From Promicromonospora soli (GTDB lineage: Bacteria; Actinomycetota; Actinomycetes; Actinomycetales; Cellulomonadaceae): DNA of 64,000 nt. The notes under the pieces are model-generated. The model worked only from the letters and a program-made list of their open reading frames with translations, was not told the DNA's origin and ran no database searches. The stretch covers positions 244,756-308,755 of the forward strand of contig NZ_BNAS01000002.1 in assembly GCF_014653785.1 (NCBI RefSeq), written 5' to 3'. Each line of letters opens with the position of its first letter. The first letter of the stretch is position 1. A program made the position numbers and the translations under genes. Shown in pieces: positions 25,032-33,167 of the stretch.

Positions 25032-25827
25032 TCGTACCCTCCAGAAGTCCTTCTGCCGCCACGTGGCCGATGACGACCACCGCGGGCGACTGCACACCGC
25101 GAGCCGCTGACACCTGGGCCGCCTCCTCGAGACGGGCCCGCGTGACACGCTGCTGCGGCGTGGAACCGTTCTCCACGATCGCCACGGGAGTTCCGGGATC
25201 GGCGCCCGCGGCCAGGGCCTGCGCCACTATCGCGCCGAGAGACCGCACCCCCATCAGTACTACAAGCGTAGCGGTGGCATCGCGCACGCAGGAGAGGGCT
25301 GCGGCATCAAGTGGTCCGGATGTGTCAGAGGTCGTTCCCGAGGCGCAGTGCCCCGAGACCACGTGGAAACCCGTGGTGACCCCGCGGTGGGTGAGCGGGA
25401 TCCCGGCCAGCCCGGGCACGGAGACGGCCGATGTCACGCCCGGGACCACCTCGACCGGCACGCCGGCCGCCGCGCACGCGGCGACCTCCTCGCCGCCCCG
25501 GCCGAGCACGAATGGGTCGCCACCCTTGAGCCGCACCACGTGCGCGCCCGCCCGGGCGTGCTCCACGAGCAGCTCGTTGATGCGTTCCTGCGGTACGGGG
25601 TGACGGCCGGGCTCCTTGCCGACGTCGACCACGCGGACGTGCGGCGGGAGGTCGGCCAGGATCTCGACCGGACCCAGCCGGTCGGCGACCACGACGTCGG
25701 CCGCCTGCAGCGCCCGCCAGGCGCGCACGGTGAGCAGGTCGGGCGCGCCCGGGCCGCCACCGACCAGGGTGACCTTCCCGAGCAGGTCAGGCGCACGGGT
25801 CGCCGGAGTGACCTGTGCTTCTGACAT
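25000..25827 (-). CDS. cobA: Uroporphyrinogen-III C-methyltransferase
   Basis: 275 residues from ATG 25827, two bases after the nirD stop. The SUMT signatures are clear: VTLVGGGPGAPDLLTVRAWRALQAADVVVADRL, VGKEPGRHPVPQERIN, VVRLKGGDPFVLGRGGEE and PGVTSAVSVPGLAGIPLTHRGV. It methylates uroporphyrinogen III twice with S-adenosylmethionine to give precorrin-2 for siroheme. Siroheme is the cofactor of NirB just upstream, which explains the place in this operon. It is a single SUMT domain without the CysG oxidase/chelatase part, so those steps must be encoded elsewhere. Confidence 0.95.
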   Translation of the reverse strand: MSEAQVTPATRAPDLLGKVTLVGGGPGAPDLLTVRAWRALQAADVVVADRLGPVEILADLPPHVRVVDVGKEPGRHPVPQERINELLVEHARAGAHVVRLKGGDPFVLGRGGEEVAACAAAGVPVEVVPGVTSAVSVPGLAGIPLTHRGVTTGFHVVSGHCASGTTSDTSGPLDAAALSCVRDATATLVVLMGVRSLGAIVAQALAAGADPGTPVAIVENGSTPQQRVTRARLEEAAQVSAARGVQSPAVVVIGHVAAEGLLEGTNERRLAGANV

Positions 25828-25829
25828 GG

Positions 25830-26240
25830 TCACGGCAGCCCCACGTGGACCACGCCGTCGCGCACCTCCACCGGGTACACCGCGAGGTCCGGCGCCAGCC
25901 CCTCCTTTGGGCTCTTGTCCGCCGTGACCAGGCACTTGCCCGTGACCAGGGAGAACACCTGCTTGTAGACCGGCGCGGCCACGGTGGGCTCGCCGGCTCG
26001 GGTGCCGACGATGCCCCGCGACATGACGTGCGCCGTGGAGAACGGGTCGAGGTTCTGGACCGCGTACACCTGCCCGGCGTGGGCCGCGTACGCGGGATCC
26101 TCGGGCAGCCGGAACAGGGCCACCTGGACGTCCCCGAAGAGCGCCGCCGCGCCGCGCTCGGGGAACAGGTCCGTGATCAGGCAGGCCCGCTCCCAGCGGA
26201 CCGTGGTCTCGGTCGTGGCCTGTTCGGTCAGGGAGCTCAT
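25830..26240 (-). CDS. nirD: Nitrite reductase small subunit
   Basis: 136 residues; ATG 26240 overlaps the nirB stop by ATGA. It has the Rieske-like fold of NirD (RWERACLITDLFPERGAAALFGDVQVALFRL; YAVQNLDPFSTAHVMSRGIVG; VYKQVFSLVTGKCL) without the CxH/CxxH cluster ligands, as usual for NirD. It stabilises or completes the cytoplasmic NADH-dependent siroheme nitrite reductase. Confidence 0.95.
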   Translation of the reverse strand: MSSLTEQATTETTVRWERACLITDLFPERGAAALFGDVQVALFRLPEDPAYAAHAGQVYAVQNLDPFSTAHVMSRGIVGTRAGEPTVAAPVYKQVFSLVTGKCLVTADKSPKEGLAPDLAVYPVEVRDGVVHVGLP

Positions 26241-28873
26241 GCTCGTACCTCCAGCTTGGGGCCCGCGATGACGACGCCGGACGCGCGCTCCTCCGCCGTG
26301 GCAGGACGGCGCTGGCCGCGCTCCTCCACGTAGGCGAGGGACGGGTCGGCGTCCTTGGGGGCGTTGACGAACGACGAGAACCGGCGCAGCTTCTCCGGGT
26401 CCTCGAGCACGGCCTTCCACTCGTCCTCGTAGTTCTCGACGTGGCGCGCCATGGCGGCGTCGAGGTCGGCGCAGATGCCGAGCGAGTCCTCCATGATCAC
26501 CTCGCGCACGCCGTCCAGGCCGCCGTCGACCTCCTCGATCCACGGCGCGGTGCGCTGCAGGCGGTCGGCGGTGCGCACGTAGTACATGAGGAAGCGGTCG
26601 ATGGTGCGCAGGAGCTCCTCGGACGTCAGGTCCTCGGCGAGCAGCTTCGCGTGCCGCGGCGTCTGCCCGCCGTTGCCGCCCACGTAGATGTTCCAGCCCT
26701 TGTCCGTCGCGATGACGCCCACGTCCTTGCCGCGGGCCTCCGCGCACTCGCGGGCGCAGCCGGAGACGCCCATCTTGAGCTTGTGCGGCGAGCGCAGGCC
26801 GCGGTAGCGCAGCTCCAGCTCGACGGCCATGCCGACGGAGTCCTGGACTCCGTAGCGGCACCACGTGGACCCGACGCACGACTTCACGGTGCGCAGCGAC
26901 TTGCCGTACGCGTGCCCGGACTCGAAGCCGGCGTCGACGAGGCGGCGCCAGATGTCCGGCAGCTGCTCGACGCGGGCCCCGAACATGTCGATGCGCTGGC
27001 CACCCGTGATCTTCGTGTACAGCCCGAAGTCCTTGGCGACCTGCCCGACGACGATGAGCCCTTCCGGCGTGACCTCACCACCGGGCATCCGGGGCACCAC
27101 CGAGTAGGTGCCGTCCTTCTGCAGGTTGGCGAGCATGTGGTCGTTGGTGTCCTGGAGCGTGGACTGCTCACCGGCCAGGATGTGGCCGTTGCCCAGCGAC
27201 GCAAGGATCGAGGCGACCACGGGCTTGCAGATGTCGCAGCCGCGGTTGCCGACGCGGGTCTCGACAGGCGCCGAACCGGGCTCGGCCACCGGGTGGCGCC
27301 CGAAACGGCCCACGATGTCGCTGAACGAGTGCAGGTCGGCGACCCGGACGGCGTCGAACAGCTGAGCGCGGGACATGTCGAAGTGCTCGCACAGCGCGGT
27401 GCTGATCTCGATGCCGGCGCGCTCCAGCTCGGTGTCCACGAGCTTCTTCACCAGCGGCAGGCAGGCGCCACAGGTGGTGCCGGCCCGGGTGCAGGCCTTC
27501 ACGCCCGGGACGTCGGTGCACTGGTGCTCGGTGACCGCGCCCCTGATCGTCCCCGCGGAGACGCTGTTGCACGAGCAGACGTTGGCGTCGTCGGGCAGCT
27601 CCAGGCTCGGGGCGCCGCCGCCGCCCTCGGGGAGCAGGAAGGCGCTCGGGTCCTCGCCGGGCAGCTCCGCGCCGAGCATGGGGCGCAGGCTCGCGTACGG
27701 TCCGGCGTCGCCCACGAACACGCCACCCAGGAGGGTGCGGGCGTCGTCGGACAGGACGAGCTTCTTGTAGACGCCGGCCACGGGGTCGGCCCAGACCACC
27801 TCGACCACGTTCTCGGTCCGGGCGTGCGCGTCGCCGAACGACGCGACGTCGACGCCGGAGAGCTTGAGCTTGGTGGCGGTGTCCGCGCCGGGGAACTCCG
27901 CGAGGCCACCGAGCAGCCGGTCCACGACCACCTCGGCCATCGTGTTGCCGGGGGCGACCAGACCGATGCAGCGGCCCTCGATGCAGGCCACCTCGCCCAC
28001 GGCCCAGATGTGCGGGTCCTCGGTACGGCACGACAGGTCGACGACGGCGCCGCCGCGCTCCCCGACCGGCAGGCCGGCCGCTCGCGCGAGCTCGTCGCGG
28101 GGGCGCACGCCGGTGGCCACCACGACGACGTCGACGTCGAGCCGCCCGCCGTCGGCGAAGTCCAGCCGGCCCACGTGGCCGCTGCGGCGGTGCGGCTTCA
28201 TCTGGCTGGTCGCGGTCTCCGTGCGGACGCCGATGCCCTTGCCGTTGATGAGACGCTTCAGCGCCTGGCCGCCACCGAGGTCGACCTGCACGCCCATGAG
28301 GTGCGTGCCGAACTCGATCACGGTGGCCTGCGCGTCGAGCGCGGTGAGCGCGCCCGCGGCCTCCAGGCCGAGCAGGCCGCCGCCGATCACGGCTCCGCGT
28401 ACCGGCTTGCCCTCCGGGTAGCTCTTACGCTTCTGCTCCACCCAGCCGCGCAGTGCCGCGACGTCGTCGATGGTGCGGTACACGAAGACGCCCGGGAGGT
28501 CGTTGCCCGGGATCGGCGGCATCGCGGCGCTGGAGCCGGTGGCGAGCACCAGCTCGTCGTACGCGTGGACGTGGCCGAGCCGGTCGGTGACCGTCTTGGC
28601 CTCGCGGTCGATCGACTCGATCTTGCGGTCGGTGTGCAGGGTGACGAGCGGGTCGGCCCACAGGGCCGGGTCGCCGAGCGCGATGCTGTCGGGGCCCTCC
28701 TGGAACCAGCGGGTCAGACCCACCCGGTCGTAGGGCGCGCGGGGCTCTTCCGCGAAGACGGTGACGCGGTAGCGGCCGGCGTCGTCCCGGGCGCGGAGCG
28801 CCTCGACGAGCCGCTGCGCGACCATGCCGCCGCCGATCACGACAAGGTGCTGAGATTCGCCGGAGTTGACCAT
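26237..28873 (-). CDS. nirB: NADH-dependent nitrite reductase large subunit
   Basis: 878 residues, ATG 28873. In order: an FAD/NAD(P)-binding disulfide-reductase-like half (VVIGGGMVAQRLVEAL; GGGLLGLEAAGAL), a BFD-type [2Fe-2S] domain (CSCNSVSAGTIRGAV with CGACLPL, about residues 430-470), a second CDICKP near 546, and the sulfite/nitrite reductase half with the siroheme/[4Fe-4S] Cys pattern CVGSTWC near 664 and GCAREC near 702. It reduces nitrite to ammonium in six electron steps. Before CDICKP a peptide AEPGSAPVETRVG is partly encoded by a piece of palindromic family 1 (27257-27269). Confidence 0.97.
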   Translation of the reverse strand: MVNSGESQHLVVIGGGMVAQRLVEALRARDDAGRYRVTVFAEEPRAPYDRVGLTRWFQEGPDSIALGDPALWADPLVTLHTDRKIESIDREAKTVTDRLGHVHAYDELVLATGSSAAMPPIPGNDLPGVFVYRTIDDVAALRGWVEQKRKSYPEGKPVRGAVIGGGLLGLEAAGALTALDAQATVIEFGTHLMGVQVDLGGGQALKRLINGKGIGVRTETATSQMKPHRRSGHVGRLDFADGGRLDVDVVVVATGVRPRDELARAAGLPVGERGGAVVDLSCRTEDPHIWAVGEVACIEGRCIGLVAPGNTMAEVVVDRLLGGLAEFPGADTATKLKLSGVDVASFGDAHARTENVVEVVWADPVAGVYKKLVLSDDARTLLGGVFVGDAGPYASLRPMLGAELPGEDPSAFLLPEGGGGAPSLELPDDANVCSCNSVSAGTIRGAVTEHQCTDVPGVKACTRAGTTCGACLPLVKKLVDTELERAGIEISTALCEHFDMSRAQLFDAVRVADLHSFSDIVGRFGRHPVAEPGSAPVETRVGNRGCDICKPVVASILASLGNGHILAGEQSTLQDTNDHMLANLQKDGTYSVVPRMPGGEVTPEGLIVVGQVAKDFGLYTKITGGQRIDMFGARVEQLPDIWRRLVDAGFESGHAYGKSLRTVKSCVGSTWCRYGVQDSVGMAVELELRYRGLRSPHKLKMGVSGCARECAEARGKDVGVIATDKGWNIYVGGNGGQTPRHAKLLAEDLTSEELLRTIDRFLMYYVRTADRLQRTAPWIEEVDGGLDGVREVIMEDSLGICADLDAAMARHVENYEDEWKAVLEDPEKLRRFSSFVNAPKDADPSLAYVEERGQRRPATAEERASGVVIAGPKLEVRA
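27257..27269. repeat. Fragment of palindromic element family 1 in nirB
   Basis: Thirteen bases GGTCTCGACAGGC match the core of the complete element at 30852-30895 and encode PVETR in the same frame as the complete copies. The rest of the element is not recognisable. Confidence 0.5.
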
Positions 28874-29134
28874 GTCTTGACCGTAGAGTGCTGGTTTTTC
28901 GCGCTGGTGCGCCAGTGGTTACCCAGGCCGAACATCTTCCTCACAGGCTAGATAGCCGCCGAGTGAGTGTGCCCCGGGGCAGGCCCGCAGGACCGCCCAC
29001 AGAGGCGCTTCGGGGGACGTCTTACAGGCCCAGAGGGGTAACGCTGAGGAAACAATGCTGTCTCAGCGTTACCCCTCTGGGCCGAGCAGGTCCTTGAGTG
29101 GACGCGGCCGGCCTGACTGCCGGCCGCGTTCAGC
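28874..29134. other. Gap inside the nitrate operon
   Basis: These 261 bases separate nirB from the upstream FAD subunit gene and hold no convincing ORF. The main content is the long hairpin at 29027-29083. The rest, next to nirB, is AT-richer and could carry a second promoter for nirBD-cobA-nnaR. Confidence 0.5.
29027..29083. repeat. Palindromic element family 2, intergenic copy
   Basis: Perfect 22-base arms (29027-29048 and 29062-29083; core GAGGGGTAACGCTGAG) surround a 13-base loop containing CAATGCT. A second copy with the same loop length and loop core lies inside moeA at 36391-36453. Here it lies between two genes of the nitrate operon and could attenuate transcription. Confidence 0.85.
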
Positions 29135-30802
29135 TCACGCCGGCTCCGGGACCGCCTCCTTGCTCTCCCGCAGCCAGTCCACCAGGCCGCACACGGCGTC
29201 CTTGCACGAGCCGCAGCCCGTCGTCGCCCGGGTCTCGCGGACTACCTCGTCGACCGAGTGCGTCCCCGCCGCGCACGAGTCCGCGATGTCGCCCTTGGTC
29301 ACGCCGTTGCAGCGGCACACCACGGCGTCCTCCGGCATGTGCTCGGGGGACGACGCCGGCGCGGCCGCCGGCATCACCGGCGTCAGCAGCAGGAACGCGG
29401 GGTCGAGCGGGACGGGCGTGCGACGGGTGTAGGCGGCCGTGAGGTCGGCGGCAACCCGCGGGTCGCCCACGCACGTGGCGCCCACGAGGATCCCGTCGGA
29501 CACCACCACCTCGATGTACCGGCCCGCTCTCGGGTCGGCCAGACGGACCGCCCGCTGCGTCACGCCGTTCGGGCGCGACGGCCCGCAGACCCCCATCGTC
29601 GTGACGCTGAGCGCGCCACCCTTGACCTTCACGACGTCGGTGCCGCGCGTGTCTATCCCCCGGTCAGACTGCGCGCGGGTGGTTGCGCCACCCGTCAGCA
29701 GGGCGCCGAGGCGGACGGCCATGCTGGGCTGGGCCTCGTCGCTGGGCAGGCGGAGGTGGGCCTTGGCCTCGACGTCCGCGGCAACGAGCTCGACCGCCGC
29801 GGACACGGGCTCCACCAGCGAGACCAGCTTCTCTGCCAGGCGGCGAGCCTGGTCCCAGCCCTCCGCGACGAGGCCCCGCGAGCCGTTCGGCGGCTGCGCG
29901 CAGTCGCCGATCGCGTACACGCGTGGATCGTCGGGACTTGCGAGATCGTGGCCGACGACGATGCCCCGGTCCGTCGACAGCCCCGCCGCCGCGGCGAGCC
30001 CGGTCTCGGGAATGGTGCCTACGGAGAAGACGATGAGGCGGGCAGCCACTACTTCCTCACGCCGCCCTGAGCCTGTCGACGGGTTGCCGGCCTGACTCGC
30101 GTTGTCCTTGACGCGGACGCCGACGGCGTGGCCGCCCGCCACGAGCACCTCGCTGGACAGGCTGTCCGGCCGCACGGTGATGCCCTGCTCCTCGAGGCCG
30201 GACCGGACCACGGCCGCGGCCTCCGGGTCGAGCTGGCGCTCCATGAGCGACTGCACGTTGTGGATCAGCGTCACGCTCAGCCCGCGGCCGGCGAGCCCGA
30301 CGGCAGCCTCGAGCCCCAGCACGCCGCCGCCCACCACCACGGCACGCGGGGAGTTCACGGTGGCGGCCACGATCTCGCGGGCGTCGTCGAGGTTGCGCAG
30401 CGCGTGGACGCCGGCGGGCAGGCTGCCGTCGGACGTGCGCAGGCCCGGGATCGGCGGGATGCGGGCCGCCGCTCCGGTCGCGAGGACCACGTGGTCGTAC
30501 GCGTGCGAGCTGCCGTCGTCGGCGATCACCGTGCGCGACTCCCGGTCGATCGATGTCGCGGTGACGCCCCGGCGCACGTTGACCCGGGCGCCGTCGGGCA
30601 GCGGCATCGTGATGGCGGCGACGTCGGTACGCCCGGCCACCACGTCGCTGAGCAGCACCCGGTTGTACGGCTCGTACGGCTCGGCGCCGAGCACGGTGAT
30701 GTCGAACGCCTCGGGCTCGCGGCGCAGCAGCTCGTCGACGAGCCGCGAGCCGACCATCCCGAAGCCGACCACGACGACTTTCACGGGGACACGTAGGTTC
30801 AT
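29135..30802 (-). CDS. FAD/NAD(P)H electron-transfer subunit of assimilatory nitrate reductase (NasB/NirB N-terminal-like)
   Basis: 555 residues; ATG 30802 overlaps the upstream stop (ATGA). It resembles the flavin half of NirB: KVVVVGFGMVGSRLVDELL, VGGGVLGLEAAVGLAGRG, VYAIGDCAQPPNG, with a C-terminal BFD [2Fe-2S] domain (CRCNGVTKGDI and GCGSCKDAVC) and no siroheme half. Such proteins pass electrons from NAD(P)H to the molybdenum nitrate reductase encoded next to it. A short insert GNPSTGSGRR is encoded by a piece of palindromic family 1 (30066-30081). Confidence 0.88.
   Translation of the reverse strand: MNLRVPVKVVVVGFGMVGSRLVDELLRREPEAFDITVLGAEPYEPYNRVLLSDVVAGRTDVAAITMPLPDGARVNVRRGVTATSIDRESRTVIADDGSSHAYDHVVLATGAAARIPPIPGLRTSDGSLPAGVHALRNLDDAREIVAATVNSPRAVVVGGGVLGLEAAVGLAGRGLSVTLIHNVQSLMERQLDPEAAAVVRSGLEEQGITVRPDSLSSEVLVAGGHAVGVRVKDNASQAGNPSTGSGRREEVVAARLIVFSVGTIPETGLAAAAGLSTDRGIVVGHDLASPDDPRVYAIGDCAQPPNGSRGLVAEGWDQARRLAEKLVSLVEPVSAAVELVAADVEAKAHLRLPSDEAQPSMAVRLGALLTGGATTRAQSDRGIDTRGTDVVKVKGGALSVTTMGVCGPSRPNGVTQRAVRLADPRAGRYIEVVVSDGILVGATCVGDPRVAADLTAAYTRRTPVPLDPAFLLLTPVMPAAAPASSPEHMPEDAVVCRCNGVTKGDIADSCAAGTHSVDEVVRETRATTGCGSCKDAVCGLVDWLRESKEAVPEPA
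30066..30081. repeat. Fragment of palindromic element family 1 in the FAD subunit gene
   Basis: GAGCCTGTCGACGGG on the plus strand resembles one arm of the family; on the minus strand it gives STGS, in the same frame as STGS in the M18 copy. Similarity is short, so confidence is limited. Confidence 0.4.
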
Positions 30803-33165
30803 GTCGAGAGCTCCTTCTGTATGGGACCCCGCTGGGCGAGAGGACCCCGCTGGTCGAGCTTGTCGAGACCCGTCCTGGTCTCGACAGGCTCGACCACCGA
30901 GGTGTCAGGCTCGACCACCGAGACATCTACGGCGCAGACCTTGAACTCTGGCATCCCGGAGATCGGGTCGGTGGCGTCGGTCGTCACCTGGTTGACCGAC
31001 CCGATGCCGCTCCAGTGGAACGGCATGAAGACGGTGTCGGGGCGTACGGCGTCGGTCCAGCGGGCCGTCGCCTCGACCCGGCCGCGAGAGCTGGTGAGTC
31101 GCACGCGGGCGCCGTCGGGCACCCCGATGCGGAAGCCCAGCACCGGGTGCAGCTCGACGTACGGCTCGGCCACGAGGCGCTCCAGCTCCGCGACACGGTG
31201 CGTCTGCGCTCCGGACTGGTAGTGCTGCAGCACCCGGCCCGTGACCAGGTAGAACGGGGCGCCGGGGCGCACGTCGTCGCTCGGCCCCACGTGGTCGACG
31301 GCGACCATGCGCGCCCGCCCGTCCGGCGTCGCGAAGCGGTCGAGGAAGAGCCGGGGCGTGCCGGGGTGCTGGAGTGGGTCAGCGGTTGCGACCTGCGTGC
31401 CTGACCCGGCAGAGGGAATCGCCGGGACCGGCCAGAACAGGCCCGGGCCGCTGGATGCCTCGTCGGCGTCGAGCCGGGCGTGGGACAGCCCGGAGTAGTC
31501 GGCGGGGCCGCCCGCGGAGGCGCGGGCGAGCTCGTCGAACACCACGGCAGGGTCGGTCGAGAAGGCGAGCGACTCGGGCGCGCCCAGGCGGCGCGCCAGC
31601 TCGGCGAGGATCCACAGCTCGGAGCGCGCCTCGCCGGGCGCGGCGACGGCGGCCCGACGGCGGATGACGCGCCCTTCGAGCGACGTCATCGTGCCCTCCT
31701 CCTCGGCCCACTGGGTCACGGGGAGGACGACGTCGGCCAGCAGTGCCGTCTCGCTCGGGACGAAGTCGCAGACCACCAGGAGGTCGAGGCTCTTGAGGCG
31801 GTCGATCACGTTGCTCGCGTTGGGCGCGCTGACCACGAGGTTGGAACCGTGCACCAGGAGCGCTCGGGGCCGGACCGGGCCGCCCTTCCGGCTCGCCTCG
31901 TCGCTCCGCGCGCCGAGGGAATTGAGCAGCTGCACCGCGGGGAGCCCCGGGCCCGGCAGCGTCTCCGGGTCCACGCCCCATACGGCCGCGACGTGCTCGC
32001 GCGCCGCCGGGTCGTCGATCTTGCGGTACCCCGGGAGCTGGTCGGCCTTCTGCCCGTGCTCGCGGCCGCCCTGACCGTTGCCCTGTCCGGTGATCGCGCC
32101 GTACCCCGAGCCGATCCGGCCCGGCAGGCCGAGCGCGAGCGCCAGGTTGATCGACGCCGTCACCGTGGCGGTGCCCTGCGTGGACTGCTCGACGCCGCGG
32201 CCGGTCAGCACGTATGCGCCGCTCCCGCCGTGCACCGGGGCGGCGGCCGCGAGCAGCCGGGCCACGCGGCGCAGGTCGGCGGCGGGCACGCCCGACACGG
32301 ACTCGACACGCTCGGGCCACCAGGCGGCGACCGACCGGGCGACGTCGTCGAACCCGGTGGTGCGCTCCTCGAGATACGCCCGGTCGGCGAGCCCCTCCGC
32401 GAGCACCACGTGCAGCAGCCCGAGCAGCACCGCGAGGTCCGTGCCCGGCACGGGCGCCAGGTGCACACCCTCTGCGGGCTGACCCGAGCCCGGGTCCTCC
32501 GCGAGCCGGGCAGTCGCGGACCGCCGCGGGTCGACGACGACCAGCCCGCCCGCCGCCCGTGCCCCCGCGAGGTGCTGGACGGCGGGCGGCATGGTCTCGG
32601 CGACGTTCGAGCCGAGAAGCAGCACGGCCTGGGCGCCGCCCAGGTCGGCCAGCGGGAACGGCAGGCCGCGGTCGACGCCGAACGACCGGTTCATCCCGGC
32701 CGCCGCGGACGCCATGCAGAACCGCCCGTTGTAGTCGATGTTCGGGGTACGGAGCACGGTGCGTGCGAACTTGCCGAGCGCGTACGCCTTCTCGTTGGTG
32801 AGGCCCCCGCCGCCGAACACGGCCACGGCCTCCGGGCCGTGCTCGGCGGCGATCGCCCCGAGCCGGGACGCGACCAGGTCGAGGGCCACGTCCCAGCTCG
32901 TCGGCTCCAGATCCCCGGAGGCGCCCCTGACCAGCGGGGTCACTATCCGGTCGGACGTCCCGAGCACAGCCGCGGACGTCCACCCCTTCTGGCACAGCCC
33001 GCCCCGGTTGGTGGGGAAGTCGCGAGGCTGTACCACCGGCAGGCTCGGCACGGACGTTCCATCGCGCAGTCCTGTCGAAGGACCGGGCGTCGTCAACGAC
33101 ATCCCGCACTGCAGAGCGCAATAGGGGCAGTGCGAGTCGACCAGGGTTCCGGGGGTGGCAGGCAT
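30799..33165 (-). CDS. Molybdopterin-dependent assimilatory nitrate reductase catalytic subunit
   Basis: 788 residues from ATG 33165, two bases after the transporter stop. The N-terminus binds a [4Fe-4S] cluster through CPYCALQC and GGLCQKGW. The molybdopterin oxidoreductase core follows (DRIVTPLVRG; YNGRFCMASAAAGMNRSFG with the likely Mo-ligand Cys; LLGSNVAETMPP; GQGNGQGGREHG) and a C-terminal molydopterin-binding domain (FYLVTGRVLQHYQSGAQTHR; PFHWSGIGSVNQVT). There is no signal peptide, so it is cytoplasmic and assimilatory. The last ~35 residues, with VVEPVETRTGLDKLD and two short Q-R-G-P repeats, are encoded by a complete family 1 palindromic element and look like an acquired tail. Confidence 0.94.
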   Translation of the reverse strand: MPATPGTLVDSHCPYCALQCGMSLTTPGPSTGLRDGTSVPSLPVVQPRDFPTNRGGLCQKGWTSAAVLGTSDRIVTPLVRGASGDLEPTSWDVALDLVASRLGAIAAEHGPEAVAVFGGGGLTNEKAYALGKFARTVLRTPNIDYNGRFCMASAAAGMNRSFGVDRGLPFPLADLGGAQAVLLLGSNVAETMPPAVQHLAGARAAGGLVVVDPRRSATARLAEDPGSGQPAEGVHLAPVPGTDLAVLLGLLHVVLAEGLADRAYLEERTTGFDDVARSVAAWWPERVESVSGVPAADLRRVARLLAAAAPVHGGSGAYVLTGRGVEQSTQGTATVTASINLALALGLPGRIGSGYGAITGQGNGQGGREHGQKADQLPGYRKIDDPAAREHVAAVWGVDPETLPGPGLPAVQLLNSLGARSDEASRKGGPVRPRALLVHGSNLVVSAPNASNVIDRLKSLDLLVVCDFVPSETALLADVVLPVTQWAEEEGTMTSLEGRVIRRRAAVAAPGEARSELWILAELARRLGAPESLAFSTDPAVVFDELARASAGGPADYSGLSHARLDADEASSGPGLFWPVPAIPSAGSGTQVATADPLQHPGTPRLFLDRFATPDGRARMVAVDHVGPSDDVRPGAPFYLVTGRVLQHYQSGAQTHRVAELERLVAEPYVELHPVLGFRIGVPDGARVRLTSSRGRVEATARWTDAVRPDTVFMPFHWSGIGSVNQVTTDATDPISGMPEFKVCAVDVSVVEPDTSVVEPVETRTGLDKLDQRGPLAQRGPIQKELST
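30852..30895. repeat. Palindromic element family 1, complete copy at the 3' end of the nitrate reductase gene
   Basis: Arms 30852-30870 and 30877-30895 pair over 19 bases with one mismatch (GGTCGAGCYTGTCGAGACC) around CGTCCT. It encodes VEPVETRTGLDKLD in the same frame as the M18 copy. A partial direct repeat of one arm lies just beside it at about 30896-30920. Confidence 0.85.
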
Positions 33166-33167
33166 GG

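Noticed and set aside
25000-25148. Longer start for the NnaR-like gene (40 extra residues)
   Set aside because: The extension is Arg/Ser-rich, lies inside cobA and lacks a ribosome site; ATG 25031 has GGAGGG in good position.
26441-28951. 836-codon open frame opposite nirB
   Set aside because: No domains; nirB on the other strand has all flavin, iron-sulfur and siroheme motifs.
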